Origin: an uncultured archaeon
GTDB taxonomy: Archaea > Halobacteriota > Methanosarcinia > Methanosarcinales > Methanoperedenaceae
Reading direction: 5' to 3'
Length of the DNA stretch: 39,429 bases
NCBI GenBank assembly: GCA_902386255.1
Contig: CABMII010000056.1
Coordinates: 1 to 39,429, forward strand
The notes below the pieces were generated by a model that saw only the letters and a program-made list of their open reading frames with translations, did no database searches and had not been told where the DNA came from. Position 1 is the first letter of the stretch, and every line of letters begins with the position of its first letter. Positions 1-7,756 of the stretch are shown here, in pieces. The translations under genes were made by a program, and so were the position numbers.

Positions 1-45
1 AAATTCTTAAATGTCGGTGATATAGTAACCATGGTGCGCAAGTAG
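1..45 (+). CDS. C-terminal end of an unidentified protein (partial)
   Basis: The first 45 bases read as an open frame ending in TAG (14 residues, ending GDIVTMVRK). The start lies outside the window. The residues look like ordinary protein sequence, but the stretch is too short to assign a family, and it could be chance. Confidence 0.3.
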   Translation, partial: KFLNVGDIVTMVRK

Positions 46-132
46 TATCATTGCATTAAAGGATAAATAATTATTTATTGTGATGATATTACTTTATTAT
101 TCATAACTGAATTATGGAACTGTGCCAATGGT

Positions 133-291
133 TTGATTGATTATATATCTGAAATTATAGGATTATTAGCTCTTGTATTCCTTATTATTTTAACTTATGA
201 ATGGTTTAGAGTATTGCATCCGAAAAATAAGAAGAAAAATGATAAAATTATAGAATCATTTAACCTTAATCTGCATAGACTTAGAGGTTAA
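133..291 (+). CDS. Possible small single-span membrane protein (52 aa)
   Basis: A TTG-initiated frame of 53 codons gives a peptide with one strongly hydrophobic stretch (about residues 6-24, containing GLLALVFLIILTYEW) followed by a basic tail rich in Lys and Asn. The pattern fits a one-pass membrane protein with a positive cytoplasmic end. There is no ATG in the frame and no clear ribosome binding site, so the start is a guess; the open frame reaches back to about position 67. I do not recognise a family. The surrounding 800 bases otherwise carry no gene, so this may be a decayed remnant. Confidence 0.28.
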   Translation: MIDYISEIIGLLALVFLIILTYEWFRVLHPKNKKKNDKIIESFNLNLHRLRG

Positions 292-329
292 ACGGTTCTA
301 TGCCGCCGGATAAGCTTTGAATTTTGTAT

Positions 330-387
330 GAGGCTGGCAGAAAAAAAAGCTTTGGTATGGGTGTGGTGGTATATTGCTGCCAGCCTC
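330..387. repeat. Hairpin element 1 (11-bp perfect arms)
   Basis: The arm GAGGCTGGCAG at 330-340 pairs perfectly with CTGCCAGCCTC at 377-387 around a 36-base loop. The loop opens with eight A residues followed by GCTTTGG and contains GGTATGGGT and GGTGGT. A second element with different arms but a similar loop lies at 485-540. It could be a structured RNA on the plus strand, or a small DNA repeat element. It does not look like a simple terminator, because the loop is long and no U-tract follows. Confidence 0.45.
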
Positions 388-484
388 GCAATTAGAGTAT
401 ATTACCTAAACGATGATAAGTCATTTAGACCATTATCATTTTGTGAGAATATCAAAAAAAAGATACCTTCAAGGAGAAGTTGTT

Positions 485-540
485 GAGGAACCAAAAAAAG
501 TTTTGACGGAATGGATAGGTGGTGGTTACGTTGGTTCCTC
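485..540. repeat. Hairpin element 2 (10-bp perfect arms)
   Basis: The arm GAGGAACCAA at 485-494 pairs perfectly with TTGGTTCCTC at 531-540. The loop has an A-run, then GTTTTG, then GGAATGGAT and GGTGGTGG, in the same order as in the element at 330-387. The outer GAGG/CCTC base pairs are shared while the inner arm pairs differ but remain complementary. GTT before the element can also pair with AAC after it, across a short bulge. Confidence 0.45.
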
Positions 541-816
541 TTAACCATAAGGTTAGATTGACTACATATAGTAATTTTCCAATATTATACCTGATTTTTA
601 CCATAATTAACTTTTACTTTAAGCTGCATGGAGTTAGAGGTAAATGGCTCTATCTCTACCTGTGATTAACAAGCTGTGTGATTATCATAAATCTGATAAT
701 TATAATCTTATATTTACAAAAGTAATTTCATAAAAAGTAAATAAAAATCGGGATTGCTCCGATTATAACAGCACGACCAAAAAAATATTAAGTATTCACT
801 AATTTTTAATGCTTAT

Positions 817-2268
817 CTAATATGTTTTAGCCATTATCGACATATTTCCCGTTTCTTTATTGCATATCGGGCAATTCCCGGCGCCCCTGCCAAGCTCGCC
901 TTCAGGCACTCCCAATATGCCTGCACCCACTGCTTCTTCCATCGCAAGTCCGCATCCGCGTTCACCGCACCATGGAATCCTGGCGATACCATTTGAAATT
1001 TTATCTTTCACTTCTTCAAGCGTTGCGCAGTTTATAATGCGTTCATTCAACGAAATTCTGGCTTTTTCCAACAGGTTTTCGCGAATAGCCTCGAACCTTT
1101 TTTGGATTTCCTGTGTAATATTATCCAGCGGGACTGTTTCCTTACTTGCGCTATCTCTCCTGACCACGGTCGCCGCATTGTTCTTGAGGTCGCGCGGGCC
1201 GATTTCTACTCTCAGGGGCACACCTTTCATTTCCCATTTGTAGTATTTGGCTCCGGGGCGCTCGTCGCTGTCATCAAGAACCACTCTCATGCCATTCTCT
1301 TTCAGTTTGTCTGCCACATCGCGACATGCTTTCAATATCTCCTCGCTCTTCCCGAACAAAATCGGGATGACCACTACCTGTATTGGCGCCACTTCAGGCG
1401 GGAATACAAGTCCCTTATCATCTCCATGAATAGAAATCAACGCTGCAATGCTGCGTTCCGAAATCCCGTAGCATGTCTGGTGGGCGTATTGCTGCCCGCC
1501 GTTTAAATCTTCATATTTTATGTCAAATGTCTTTGCGAAATTGCTGCCCAAATGGTGCGCCGTTCCTATCTGTAATGTTTTGTTATCGGGCATAAGCGTG
1601 TCCACAGCCATCGTGTAATCCGCCCCTGGGAATTTATCCCAGTCAGGACGTTTTGAGACGATTGTGGGGATTGCAAGCCGCCTGTAGAATTCCTGGTAAA
1701 TGCGCGTGGCTTCCTCGACCTGCGCTGCGGCTTCATCCCATGTGGCGTGGACTGTGTGGGCTTCCTTGAAGGAAGTTATCTCGCGAAGGCGGATGAGGGG
1801 GCGCGTGTGTTTTGTCTCGTACCTGAAAGTGTTCACTATCTGGTATATCTTGATTGGTAAATCCGCATGGGAGCGCACCCATACTTTGTACATTGGATAA
1901 ATAGCGGTTTCACTCGTGGGGCGAAGAGCCAGCTTGACGTCAAGCTCGTTCTTGCCGCCGTGAGTTACCCAATAAACCTCATTCTCAAAGCCTTTTATGT
2001 GCTCTGCTTCCTTCATGAATTCGGTCTCAGGGATGAGCAGGGGAAAAAGCGCTTCCTTGTGGTCTTTATCAAGCAACTCGCGGATTATCGCATATGTGCG
2101 CTTTCGCACATCAAACCCGAACGGGAACCAGACATACAGCCCTTTGACAGGATAACGGACATCCATTATTTCCCCCATCAAAAGTAGTTCGTTATACCAT
2201 TCGCTGAAGTTTGATTTTGCGGGAAGCACTGCTTTTTTTTCTTCTGGTTGTGGTTGCTTTTCTGCCAT
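817..2268 (-). CDS. proS: Prolyl-tRNA synthetase, archaeal/eukaryotic type
   Basis: Cytoplasmic class II aminoacyl-tRNA synthetase that attaches proline to tRNA-Pro. The 483-residue length matches the archaeal short form without the bacterial editing insertion. Class II core signatures are visible: [13 protein letters not shown] near residue 118, [20 protein letters not shown] near 150, then the anticodon-binding domain after about residue 290. The C-terminal zinc-binding region typical of this form has paired cysteines (WCGERGC, then CPIC), and the chain ends in the family-typical Tyr. The ATG is preceded by GGTGA at a 4-base spacing, the same ribosome binding site geometry as the RuBisCO gene. 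It stands alone. Family-level assignment is secure. Confidence 0.96.
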   Translation of the reverse strand: MAEKQPQPEEKKAVLPAKSNFSEWYNELLLMGEIMDVRYPVKGLYVWFPFGFDVRKRTYAIIRELLDKDHKEALFPLLIPETEFMKEAEHIKGFENEVYWVTHGGKNELDVKLALRPTSETAIYPMYKVWVRSHADLPIKIYQIVNTFRYETKHTRPLIRLREITSFKEAHTVHATWDEAAAQVEEATRIYQEFYRRLAIPTIVSKRPDWDKFPGADYTMAVDTLMPDNKTLQIGTAHHLGSNFAKTFDIKYEDLNGGQQYAHQTCYGISERSIAALISIHGDDKGLVFPPEVAPIQVVVIPILFGKSEEILKACRDVADKLKENGMRVVLDDSDERPGAKYYKWEMKGVPLRVEIGPRDLKNNAATVVRRDSASKETVPLDNITQEIQKRFEAIRENLLEKARISLNERIINCATLEEVKDKISNGIARIPWCGERGCGLAMEEAVGAGILGVPEGELGRGAGNCPICNKETGNMSIMAKTY

Positions 2269-2467
2269 TGTGTCACCGTTGGGCTTCGTGCTAGTACAGT
2301 CTTATTGGCTATAAATTTTTTTGACGGATGGTTGTTTTTTAGGAGTGGGTAATGGATTGAAAAGTTGTGTTGAGGATTACAACGATATTATAGGAATATG
2401 ATTGGCTGATTGTAAAAGAGAATCCGTCCTGCCTTTGGACAAAATCGAAGGTGTTTTTAACATTTTA

Positions 2468-2590
2468 TTAAAAATCAAATAAGGATTTCTTCTTTTTAGT
2501 TTTTGATTCCTCATCTACCAGCAATAGATTTGGAAGTTGAAATTCTCTTTCGAGTAATCTTTCAAAAGAAATTTCCTCCTTCTTTTCCAT
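2468..2590 (-). CDS. Small charged protein (40 aa), unknown function
   Basis: A 41-codon frame begins with ATG preceded by GGTGA at a 5-base spacing, the strong local ribosome binding site pattern, and ends in TAA. The product starts MEKKEEISFERLLEREFQLP and finishes with a lysine-rich run and SLFDF. It is very charged, probably helical, and has no membrane segment or cysteine. An A/T-rich TATA-like stretch and the perfect palindrome TATCATGATA (2611-2620) lie just upstream. The ribosome binding site and amino acid make-up argue for a real microprotein. The terminal SLFDF could be a short interaction motif, which is inference. No family recognised. Confidence 0.55.
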   Translation of the reverse strand: MEKKEEISFERLLEREFQLPNLLLVDEESKTKKKKSLFDF

Positions 2591-2610
2591 AAATCTCACC
2601 ATATCATCAC

Positions 2611-2620
2611 TATCATGATA
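2611..2620. promoter_or_regulatory. Perfect 10-bp palindrome upstream of the 40-aa gene
   Basis: TATCATGATA reads the same on both strands and sits about 20-30 bp upstream of the microprotein start at 2590, overlapping the likely leader or promoter. It could be an operator; short AT-rich palindromes also occur by chance. Confidence 0.3.
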
Positions 2621-2778
2621 ATAATAATACTTAAACTTTCACAACCGGAATAATTGTTGAAAGATATTAAACTCCAAACGATTTTGTTAAGTTTGTTGGC
2701 AAGTGTAAATAGAAACATTAACATGTCGTCACGAATTGAACGAACCAAAACTTTGCTCATCTGACAGTTAAATCTTTT

Positions 2779-2813
2779 AATTTATAAAATAATAGACGAT
2801 GAAAGGTGATTGA
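2779..2813 (+). promoter_or_regulatory. RuBisCO promoter and ribosome binding site
   Basis: An archaeal TATA-like stretch (ATTTATAAAATA, about 2778-2789) lies about 25-35 bp before the start codon. It is followed by GGTGAT, four bases ahead of the ATG at 2814. This sets the RuBisCO start and predicts a short leader. Confidence 0.55.
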
Positions 2814-4103
2814 ATGGCTGAGAAAATTGATTGGTACAGTGAATTCGTTGATTTGAATTATACCCCTGCAAAAAATGATCTGGTATGCCTATATTATTTC
2901 GAACCCGCAAAAGGAATAAGCGCGAAAGAAGCCATCGGGAGAATTGCCTCTGAAAGTTCAGCCGGGACATGGACTACCCTGCATGATTTGCCAGCAAGGG
3001 TAGAAAAGATAAAAGCACGGGCTTTTGAACTGGATGATAAATATGTAAAAGTGGCATATCCGATTGACCTATGGGAACCGGAAAATGCGCCGCAGCTTCT
3101 AAGCGGCATAGCAGGGAACATCTTTGGCATGAAAGCGCTGCGGAACTTAAGGTTAATAGATGTCTCTCTTCCTGCAAGATATATCAGCTCCTTCAAAGGG
3201 CCACATCACGGTATCGCGGGAATCAGGTCTCTATTGAAGGTAAAGGAAAGACCCATAACAGGCGCCGTGCCGAAACCAAAAATCGGCTTCAGTGCTGCCG
3301 AACATGCAAAAGTGGCGTATGAAACCTGGATGGGCGGGTTTGACCTTGTGAAAGACGATGAGAATTTGACATCCACTTCTTTTAACCGGTTTGAAGACAG
3401 GCTTTCCCGGATGACAAAATTGCGGGACAAAGCCGAAAAGGAAACCGGCGAGCAGAAAGATGCCCTCCTCAATATCACAGGTGAAACAAAAGAAATGATT
3501 CGCAAGGCGAAATTGCTCCACGATTCCGGATGGAGATTTGCAATGATAGATGTGGTCACATGCGGGACGGCCTCTGTCCAGACCATGCGCGAGGAATGCG
3601 GCGATCTGGGTCTGGCTATACATGCCCACAGGGCAATGCATGCTGCATTTGACCGGAATCCAAAACACGGGTTGACCATGTATTTCCTTGCAAAACTTAT
3701 GAGATTGATAGGGGTTGATGAAATCCATTCAGGCACAGCGATCGGAAAACTGGTCGGGACAAAAAATGAGATAATAGGGATTGCGAATGTCCTCCGGGAT
3801 TCTCACATAAAAGAACCCTTCCTTTCACAGGATTGGGGTAAAATAAAACCGGCTCTTCCTGTTTCTTCAGGAGGCCTCCATCCTGGTTTAATACCGTCGG
3901 TAATGGGAATTCTCGGGAATGATTGCACGATTCTCGTAAGCGGCGGCATACACGGGCATCCGGAAGGAACACGCGCAGGGGCAAAAGCAGTGATGCAGGC
4001 AATCGAGGCAACAATGGAAGGGATTGAACTTCCGGATTATGCGGGGGAAAATAAGGAATTACAGCAGGCGCTTCTTAAATGGAAATATTACAGGCCTAAA
4101 TAA
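2814..4103 (+). CDS. rbcL: Form III ribulose-1,5-bisphosphate carboxylase large subunit
   Basis: Archaeal form III RuBisCO, 429 aa. In archaea this enzyme carboxylates RuBP formed from nucleotide ribose (the AMP pathway) rather than running a Calvin cycle. All catalytic residues are present: the lysine of KPKIG (Lys154), the carbamylated lysine with its metal-binding partners in VKDDEN (Lys180, Asp182, Glu183), HRAMHA (His272), the loop-6 lysine in IGKLVG (Lys312) and SSGGLHPG (Ser352). A form IV RuBisCO-like protein would lack several of these. No small-subunit gene is nearby, as expected. The ATG is fixed by GGTGAT four bases upstream. AMP phosphorylase and ribose-bisphosphate isomerase genes are not in the window. 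Confidence 0.93.
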   Translation: MAEKIDWYSEFVDLNYTPAKNDLVCLYYFEPAKGISAKEAIGRIASESSAGTWTTLHDLPARVEKIKARAFELDDKYVKVAYPIDLWEPENAPQLLSGIAGNIFGMKALRNLRLIDVSLPARYISSFKGPHHGIAGIRSLLKVKERPITGAVPKPKIGFSAAEHAKVAYETWMGGFDLVKDDENLTSTSFNRFEDRLSRMTKLRDKAEKETGEQKDALLNITGETKEMIRKAKLLHDSGWRFAMIDVVTCGTASVQTMREECGDLGLAIHAHRAMHAAFDRNPKHGLTMYFLAKLMRLIGVDEIHSGTAIGKLVGTKNEIIGIANVLRDSHIKEPFLSQDWGKIKPALPVSSGGLHPGLIPSVMGILGNDCTILVSGGIHGHPEGTRAGAKAVMQAIEATMEGIELPDYAGENKELQQALLKWKYYRPK

Positions 4104-4172
4104 TTGTCTTAGGCTTCATTGAATTTTATGTAGAAGTATCTAGCTCTCCCCTTCAGCATAAATCGACAAGTT

Positions 4173-4206
4173 TATCTTTTAAAAACATGTGATATAAACT
4201 CTGGCG
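4173..4206 (+). promoter_or_regulatory. Promoter of the lipoprotein gene, probably leaderless
   Basis: TTTTAAAAA at about 4177-4185 is centred roughly 26 bp before the ATG at 4207, and no good ribosome binding site intervenes. That spacing places transcription start at or next to the start codon, suggesting a leaderless mRNA. Confidence 0.4.
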
Positions 4207-4998
4207 ATGAATATGGTACAATATAAATCAATTTTTTTTATAACTTTCCTTGGCCTGGTAGTTTTCTTTTCGGGATGTACAGGAAAACAAGTAGGTACAC
4301 CAACTCCAACTCTAACTCCGACACCAACAGTAACAGTCGCACAAACTGTAACGGTACCTACTTTTCCTGAAGCTACACCAACAGGCAACCAGACGCTCGT
4401 AAAATTGGATAGCAACAGAGGTTTTATTCCCAATAATGTAACAATCAAAGCTGGAGATGAAATCGTGTGGGATAATTATGATACTAATACGGTTACCCTT
4501 GCCAGTAATGATGGATTTTTTGATGCTCAGGTATTGGCATATCACCAGCAATATCGATATATATTCAAGAAATCGGGAGCTTATACGTTCTACCTTGAAC
4601 AAAATAAAAACCTGAGTGGCACTATAATCGTAGAGGCTCAGCCAATTCCCACTGCTACACTCCCGCCAACGGTCAATGAACTGCCACCGGGATCTCTCTA
4701 TGTGGATGCACGAATGAAAAAACCTGCGATCTGGGGAATTGACAAATACGAGCTTAATTCATTGCAGGTACAAATGTTTAACCAACAGAGTGTTCCATTA
4801 TCGATTACAGCTCAGATTGTTAATAGTGGGCAGGTACTTGAAGAAAACACATTCACCCTTGAAAGCCAAGGTAGCTCCTATAGCTTTACGAATCAAAAAA
4901 CGCATTTTATCAATAATACTAATGTAACTTTGCGGTTATTGATTCAGGGGTATCAACCAGTTGAATATAATTTCACTGAAGTGAATAGTCTAAGTTAA
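4207..4998 (+). CDS. Secreted lipoprotein with a degenerate cupredoxin-like domain
   Basis: The first 23 residues are a signal peptide with a lipobox-like FSGC (Cys24), followed by a Thr/Pro linker with TPT repeats (about 31-47). Residues about 65-142 follow the plastocyanin-like pattern (FIPNNVTIKAGDEIVWDN, then DGFFDAQV, then a closing GTIIVE). The copper ligands expected in this family are missing: the His after the first tryptophan strand is replaced (NTVTL), and the C-terminal Cys-His-Met loop reads FYLEQNKNLSG. A second beta-rich region fills 150-263. It should be anchored outside the membrane, but cannot be an ordinary type I copper site. ATG 4213 is an alternative start. Confidence 0.65.
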   Translation: MNMVQYKSIFFITFLGLVVFFSGCTGKQVGTPTPTLTPTPTVTVAQTVTVPTFPEATPTGNQTLVKLDSNRGFIPNNVTIKAGDEIVWDNYDTNTVTLASNDGFFDAQVLAYHQQYRYIFKKSGAYTFYLEQNKNLSGTIIVEAQPIPTATLPPTVNELPPGSLYVDARMKKPAIWGIDKYELNSLQVQMFNQQSVPLSITAQIVNSGQVLEENTFTLESQGSSYSFTNQKTHFINNTNVTLRLLIQGYQPVEYNFTEVNSLS

Positions 4999-5018
4999 TA
5001 GAAAGAAACCTAAATAGG

Positions 5019-5609
5019 TCAAATATTCTCACCGATTAGACTTTTTTTCTTTTTACCTGCCTTTTTCCGGGATGCAGGTTTTGTTTCCTTTTTAGCTGCC
5101 GGTTCTTTTTTAACGGGTTTCTTTTTAATCTCTTTTTTTTCTGGCTTCTTTTCTTCTTTTCCAGGTTCCGGTTCTTCAAATTTAAATTCAATTTTTTCCG
5201 GGATTTCAATTTTTTCAAGAGGAACTTCGGGATTTTCCGTTACTACTTCTTCAGGAACTTTCTTTTCTTCCTTTTTAGTAGCAGCCCGTTTTTTCCTGGG
5301 AGCCTCCTCAACTTCAGGGAGTTCATCTTCAAGCTTGAGTTCAGCAATTTTACCTGCCTCTATTTTTTCCTCTTCGCCTGCTCCAGTTGTTTTTTCAGGA
5401 ATCGGTATTTCCTTGTGCTCTATCCCGAATCTTTCCGGATTGAATTCCACCGGTGTTATGTTTGCGATTCCTGAAATTTCCGTTTGCTCTTTTTTTTTAG
5501 GTTCCGGTTTTTTCCCAAGTTTTCTTAATCGTATAAACAAATAAATTGCAATTATAATGAAAACAATATTTGCAACCAGCATGATTATTTCTAATGGTGA
5601 TAGTGCCAT
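5019..5609 (-). CDS. Membrane-anchored Lys/Glu/Pro-rich protein
   Basis: A 196-residue protein with one N-terminal transmembrane helix (about residues 5-27) followed by RLRKLGKK and a long cytoplasmic-looking tail dominated by Lys, Glu and Pro, ending in a very basic stretch. The tail has no recognisable fold and is probably disordered or coiled, with TonB- or histone-tail-like composition. GGAGATATT just before the ATG supports the start. No family recognised. The basic C-terminus could bind nucleic acid or acidic surface, which is inference. It is convergent with the lipoprotein gene, leaving about 20 bp between the stops. Confidence 0.6.
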   Translation of the reverse strand: MALSPLEIIMLVANIVFIIIAIYLFIRLRKLGKKPEPKKKEQTEISGIANITPVEFNPERFGIEHKEIPIPEKTTGAGEEEKIEAGKIAELKLEDELPEVEEAPRKKRAATKKEEKKVPEEVVTENPEVPLEKIEIPEKIEFKFEEPEPGKEEKKPEKKEIKKKPVKKEPAAKKETKPASRKKAGKKKKSLIGENI

Positions 5610-5689
5610 AATATCTCCTTCATTTTTGATTCAATATTTATATTATAGCACTTAATGTTTTTGATAGCTAAGCTAAAGGATTCTGATAT

Positions 5690-6430
5690 TTACTCTGTCG
5701 GTATTCTTTCAGGTTTGTATCCTGTCATATAATCCACCTTCAGCTTCTTAAGCCTCTCAAGAACTGCCGGGTAAAGAATGAGTTCTTCTACCTCAAAATC
5801 TCCGAATGCCGGGTTTATTGAGCTTAATTTCTTCCTCAAAGCTGCAATATTTTCAGGCGGGGAGAAGCTTATCATGCAGGCAGGATGGGCATTTACTTTA
5901 CATTTTGTAAGGTTTTCAAGCGCCTTAAGCTGCAGTTGAAACCCTTCAGGTGCCGCGCCTGTTAATCTTGAGAATTCCTCCTCGCATGTGCCTTTTAGGC
6001 TCACCCTTACATAAAGATTGGAGAACCTTGAGAGTTCCTCAGCATAGGTCATGTCACTGCCTATAAGTATTCCGTTGGTTTCAAGAATAAAAATAAGATC
6101 TTCCGGTATCAGTTCGAGGACTTTTATCAGGTGTTCCCTGCATATGGTCGGTTCGTTTCCGCTAATCCTCAACTGACGCAATTTTTTGCTTTTAGCAATT
6201 GCAATAAGTTTTCCTGCAGCTTCCTGCGGAGAGTAGAATTTCCCGCAAACCTCAGGGCTTGCTACCACGTTCCATGCCCAGCAGAAGACGCATCTTAAGC
6301 AGCAGCCCACACAGTCCGCTGTCGCTATGCCGCCGTAGAATCTTGATGAGCGGAAGCGGTAGTATTTTCTGTGGTTGTTTTTGCAGACGATGTTGCGGGT
6401 GAGTTCTGCAAGTTCGATAGGGTTGAACAT
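5690..6430 (-). CDS. Radical SAM protein
   Basis: The iron-sulfur motif CX3CX2C that binds S-adenosylmethionine is present as Cys43, Cys47 and Cys50, inside a stretch with five cysteines and CVFCW. The context FYGGIATADC before it and ISGNEPT about 50 residues later (the GGEP-like SAM motif) are typical of the family. I chose the ATG at 6430 (246 aa); an in-frame TTG five codons upstream would add MRLLL. Neither start has a good ribosome binding site. The length fits a minimal radical SAM barrel without a SPASM domain. The substrate is unknown. It lies 37 bp downstream of the GYD-domain gene on the same strand, so the two may be co-transcribed. Confidence 0.75.
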   Translation of the reverse strand: MFNPIELAELTRNIVCKNNHRKYYRFRSSRFYGGIATADCVGCCLRCVFCWAWNVVASPEVCGKFYSPQEAAGKLIAIAKSKKLRQLRISGNEPTICREHLIKVLELIPEDLIFILETNGILIGSDMTYAEELSRFSNLYVRVSLKGTCEEEFSRLTGAAPEGFQLQLKALENLTKCKVNAHPACMISFSPPENIAALRKKLSSINPAFGDFEVEELILYPAVLERLKKLKVDYMTGYKPERIPTE

Positions 6431-6467
6431 GAGAAGAAGCCGCAAGGAAACGAATCTAAATATTGCT

Positions 6468-6752
6468 TTATTTAAGCGATTCTATCATTTCATCTATAGG
6501 TATCGCCTTATAAGTCGCCGTCTTTATACTACCCCGCGATAAAATTTCAACAGCCGCCTTCGCGACAGCGGATTCATCCTCCGCTTCCACGATGGTCAGG
6601 AAATCAAAATTTCCCAGCACTGCATATTGATCCAGCACATTTACACCCATTTCCTTGAGTTCATCATTTACTTCTTTTACCCTGCCGGGATTTTTCTTAA
6701 GGGTTTTAGCGCCCTCATCCGTCAGGTTAGAGATTATAATATATCTTGACAT
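6468..6752 (-). CDS. GYD-domain small protein
   Basis: A 94-residue alpha/beta protein resembling the GYD domain family (small ferredoxin-like-fold proteins). It has the N-terminal strand YIIISNLTDEGAKTLKK and a central GNFDFLTIVEAEDE where the family usually has G-Y-D. The role of the family is unclear. It is divergent from the peptide-deformylase-like gene and upstream of the radical SAM gene, so it may share that gene's transcript. Confidence 0.72.
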   Translation of the reverse strand: MSRYIIISNLTDEGAKTLKKNPGRVKEVNDELKEMGVNVLDQYAVLGNFDFLTIVEAEDESAVAKAAVEILSRGSIKTATYKAIPIDEMIESLK

Positions 6753-6788
6753 AATTTACCTCCAATTCCCATTAGTAAATCAGTGCTT

Positions 6789-6801
6789 ATTGTATATAAA
6801 T
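6789..6801 (+). promoter_or_regulatory. TATA element of the deformylase-like gene
   Basis: TTGTATATAAATTC is a good archaeal TATA box. It overlaps the first codons of the longest possible frame, which argues that translation really begins further downstream at 6846. Confidence 0.45.
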
Positions 6802-6845
6802 TCTATAGCTGCGAGCTTTTTAAGCTTCATGCAAACAAGTATATT

Positions 6846-7388
6846 ATGAATATGCAAAATCTCAAGAAAACAATAGAATTCACCAATGAAGAGAGAAAAC
6901 TGATTTCAGGTTTTAACTTACCTGCAGATGCTTTTCTCCCGCTTCTGCTCTCGTTAAGGGATGGCGGCGACTGGAGCTATTCATCCGTGAATATAAAGAC
7001 CATTGCAGTATTGGACAAGACAACAGTTTACGATGACGCTAAAAAATTAGGATACTCACTTGAGGAAATTTACCTGTTCGTGAATCCTGTCCTAAAAGAA
7101 GAGGAGGGAACGGTTCACAGGCTTGAAAAGTGTGGTGATGAGGAAGTCAGGATGCTGGTCGTGCGACCTTATAAAATAAGAATAGGATGCGACCATATTA
7201 TTAAAGCGACTGTTCGTCCTGTTGAAAAAGAGATAAAAGTTGAAGAACTTACCGCAAGAGAACTTGTTTTTGAAGGTTCTACCGCTTATGATATAGCCCA
7301 TGAGATAGAGCACTTAAAACATGAAGAAATCAAGGGCGAAAGTCTGTGGGAGTTTAAATTTAAAGGAGTCTCGGTGCCTGCTCAATAA
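6846..7388 (+). CDS. Peptide-deformylase-like metalloprotein
   Basis: A 180-aa protein (start ATG 6846; ATG 6852 is an alternative; the frame extends to 6783 but overlaps the TATA box). It resembles peptide deformylase in motif order: VNPVL near residue 80, EKCGDEE (Cys96) where the enzyme has EGCLS, VRPYKIRI, then AHEIEHL (His152, Glu153, His156), equivalent to the HExxH zinc site. The glycine-rich first motif GxGxAAxQ is not seen. Archaea do not formylate initiator methionine, so a true deformylase role is unlikely; another metal-dependent amide hydrolase function is inference. No operon partner is obvious; the next gene starts about 55 bp downstream. Confidence 0.6.
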   Translation: MNMQNLKKTIEFTNEERKLISGFNLPADAFLPLLLSLRDGGDWSYSSVNIKTIAVLDKTTVYDDAKKLGYSLEEIYLFVNPVLKEEEGTVHRLEKCGDEEVRMLVVRPYKIRIGCDHIIKATVRPVEKEIKVEELTARELVFEGSTAYDIAHEIEHLKHEEIKGESLWEFKFKGVSVPAQ

Positions 7389-7442
7389 ATTTTCAGTAAT
7401 CTTTTAATCTAAAGCGGTCACTTATGGTGTGAAGGTGATATT

Positions 7443-7754
7443 ATTCAGGAGTACTCATTCAAACGAGGTTTTTCGCAGGATGTCGGGCGAATCAGGGCAG
7501 AACTTGAGAAGAATTTTCCAGCGCAAATAAAGGAAGAGAACGGGAAATCCACAATAAATTACGGCGCTTTCAAAAAGTTAACCATTTGGATTGAAAACAA
7601 AAAGCTGTTCGTGGAAACCGAATCCAGCAAAGATGTTAAAGACGATGTCATTCTCGATACCAACAAGCGCTACAGGATCTTCCTCGAAGATGCCACTGGC
7701 TATACCGCCAAGGAACGACTCAAAATGGCAAAAAAAGAAGTGCAGGGAGCCTGA
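7443..7754 (+). CDS. DUF5611-like small protein with a probable ATT start codon
   Basis: A 103-residue alpha/beta protein, largely conserved-looking (YSFKRGFSQD near the start, ETESSKDVKDDVILDTNKRY in the middle, ATGYTAKERL near the end). It resembles a Methanosarcinales family I recall as DUF5611; function unknown. No ATG, GTG or TTG opens this frame before about 7612. GGTGA at 7434-7438 is followed after exactly four bases by ATT CAG GAG TAC, the spacing seen at proS and RuBisCO, so ATT is the best start and would give MQEY. A one-base error in an original ATG is the alternative. The stop is two bases before the next gene's TTG start, so the two are probably coupled. Confidence 0.6.
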   Translation: MQEYSFKRGFSQDVGRIRAELEKNFPAQIKEENGKSTINYGAFKKLTIWIENKKLFVETESSKDVKDDVILDTNKRYRIFLEDATGYTAKERLKMAKKEVQGA

Positions 7755-7756
7755 AT

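Larger units (their letters stand above)
292..816. other. Gene-poor AT-rich interval with two hairpin elements
   Basis: No convincing protein gene is visible on either strand between the small ORF and the proS stop codon. The interval holds two hairpins with 10-11 bp arms (330-387 and 485-540), listed separately. An imperfect direct repeat links about 270-300 and 623-654 (both contain CTGCAT, then TTAGAGGT, then TCTAT). The rest is AT-rich sequence without recognisable function. Confidence 0.6.

Noticed and set aside
860-1243. Plus-strand open frames opposite proS, hdr genes and hsdR
   Set aside because: They are antisense shadows of well-identified genes, with no ribosome binding sites or recognisable domains.
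2814-4103. Form IV RuBisCO-like protein
   Set aside because: All catalytic residues, including the carbamylated lysine, loop-6 lysine and HRAMHA histidine, are present, so a true form III carboxylase is favoured.
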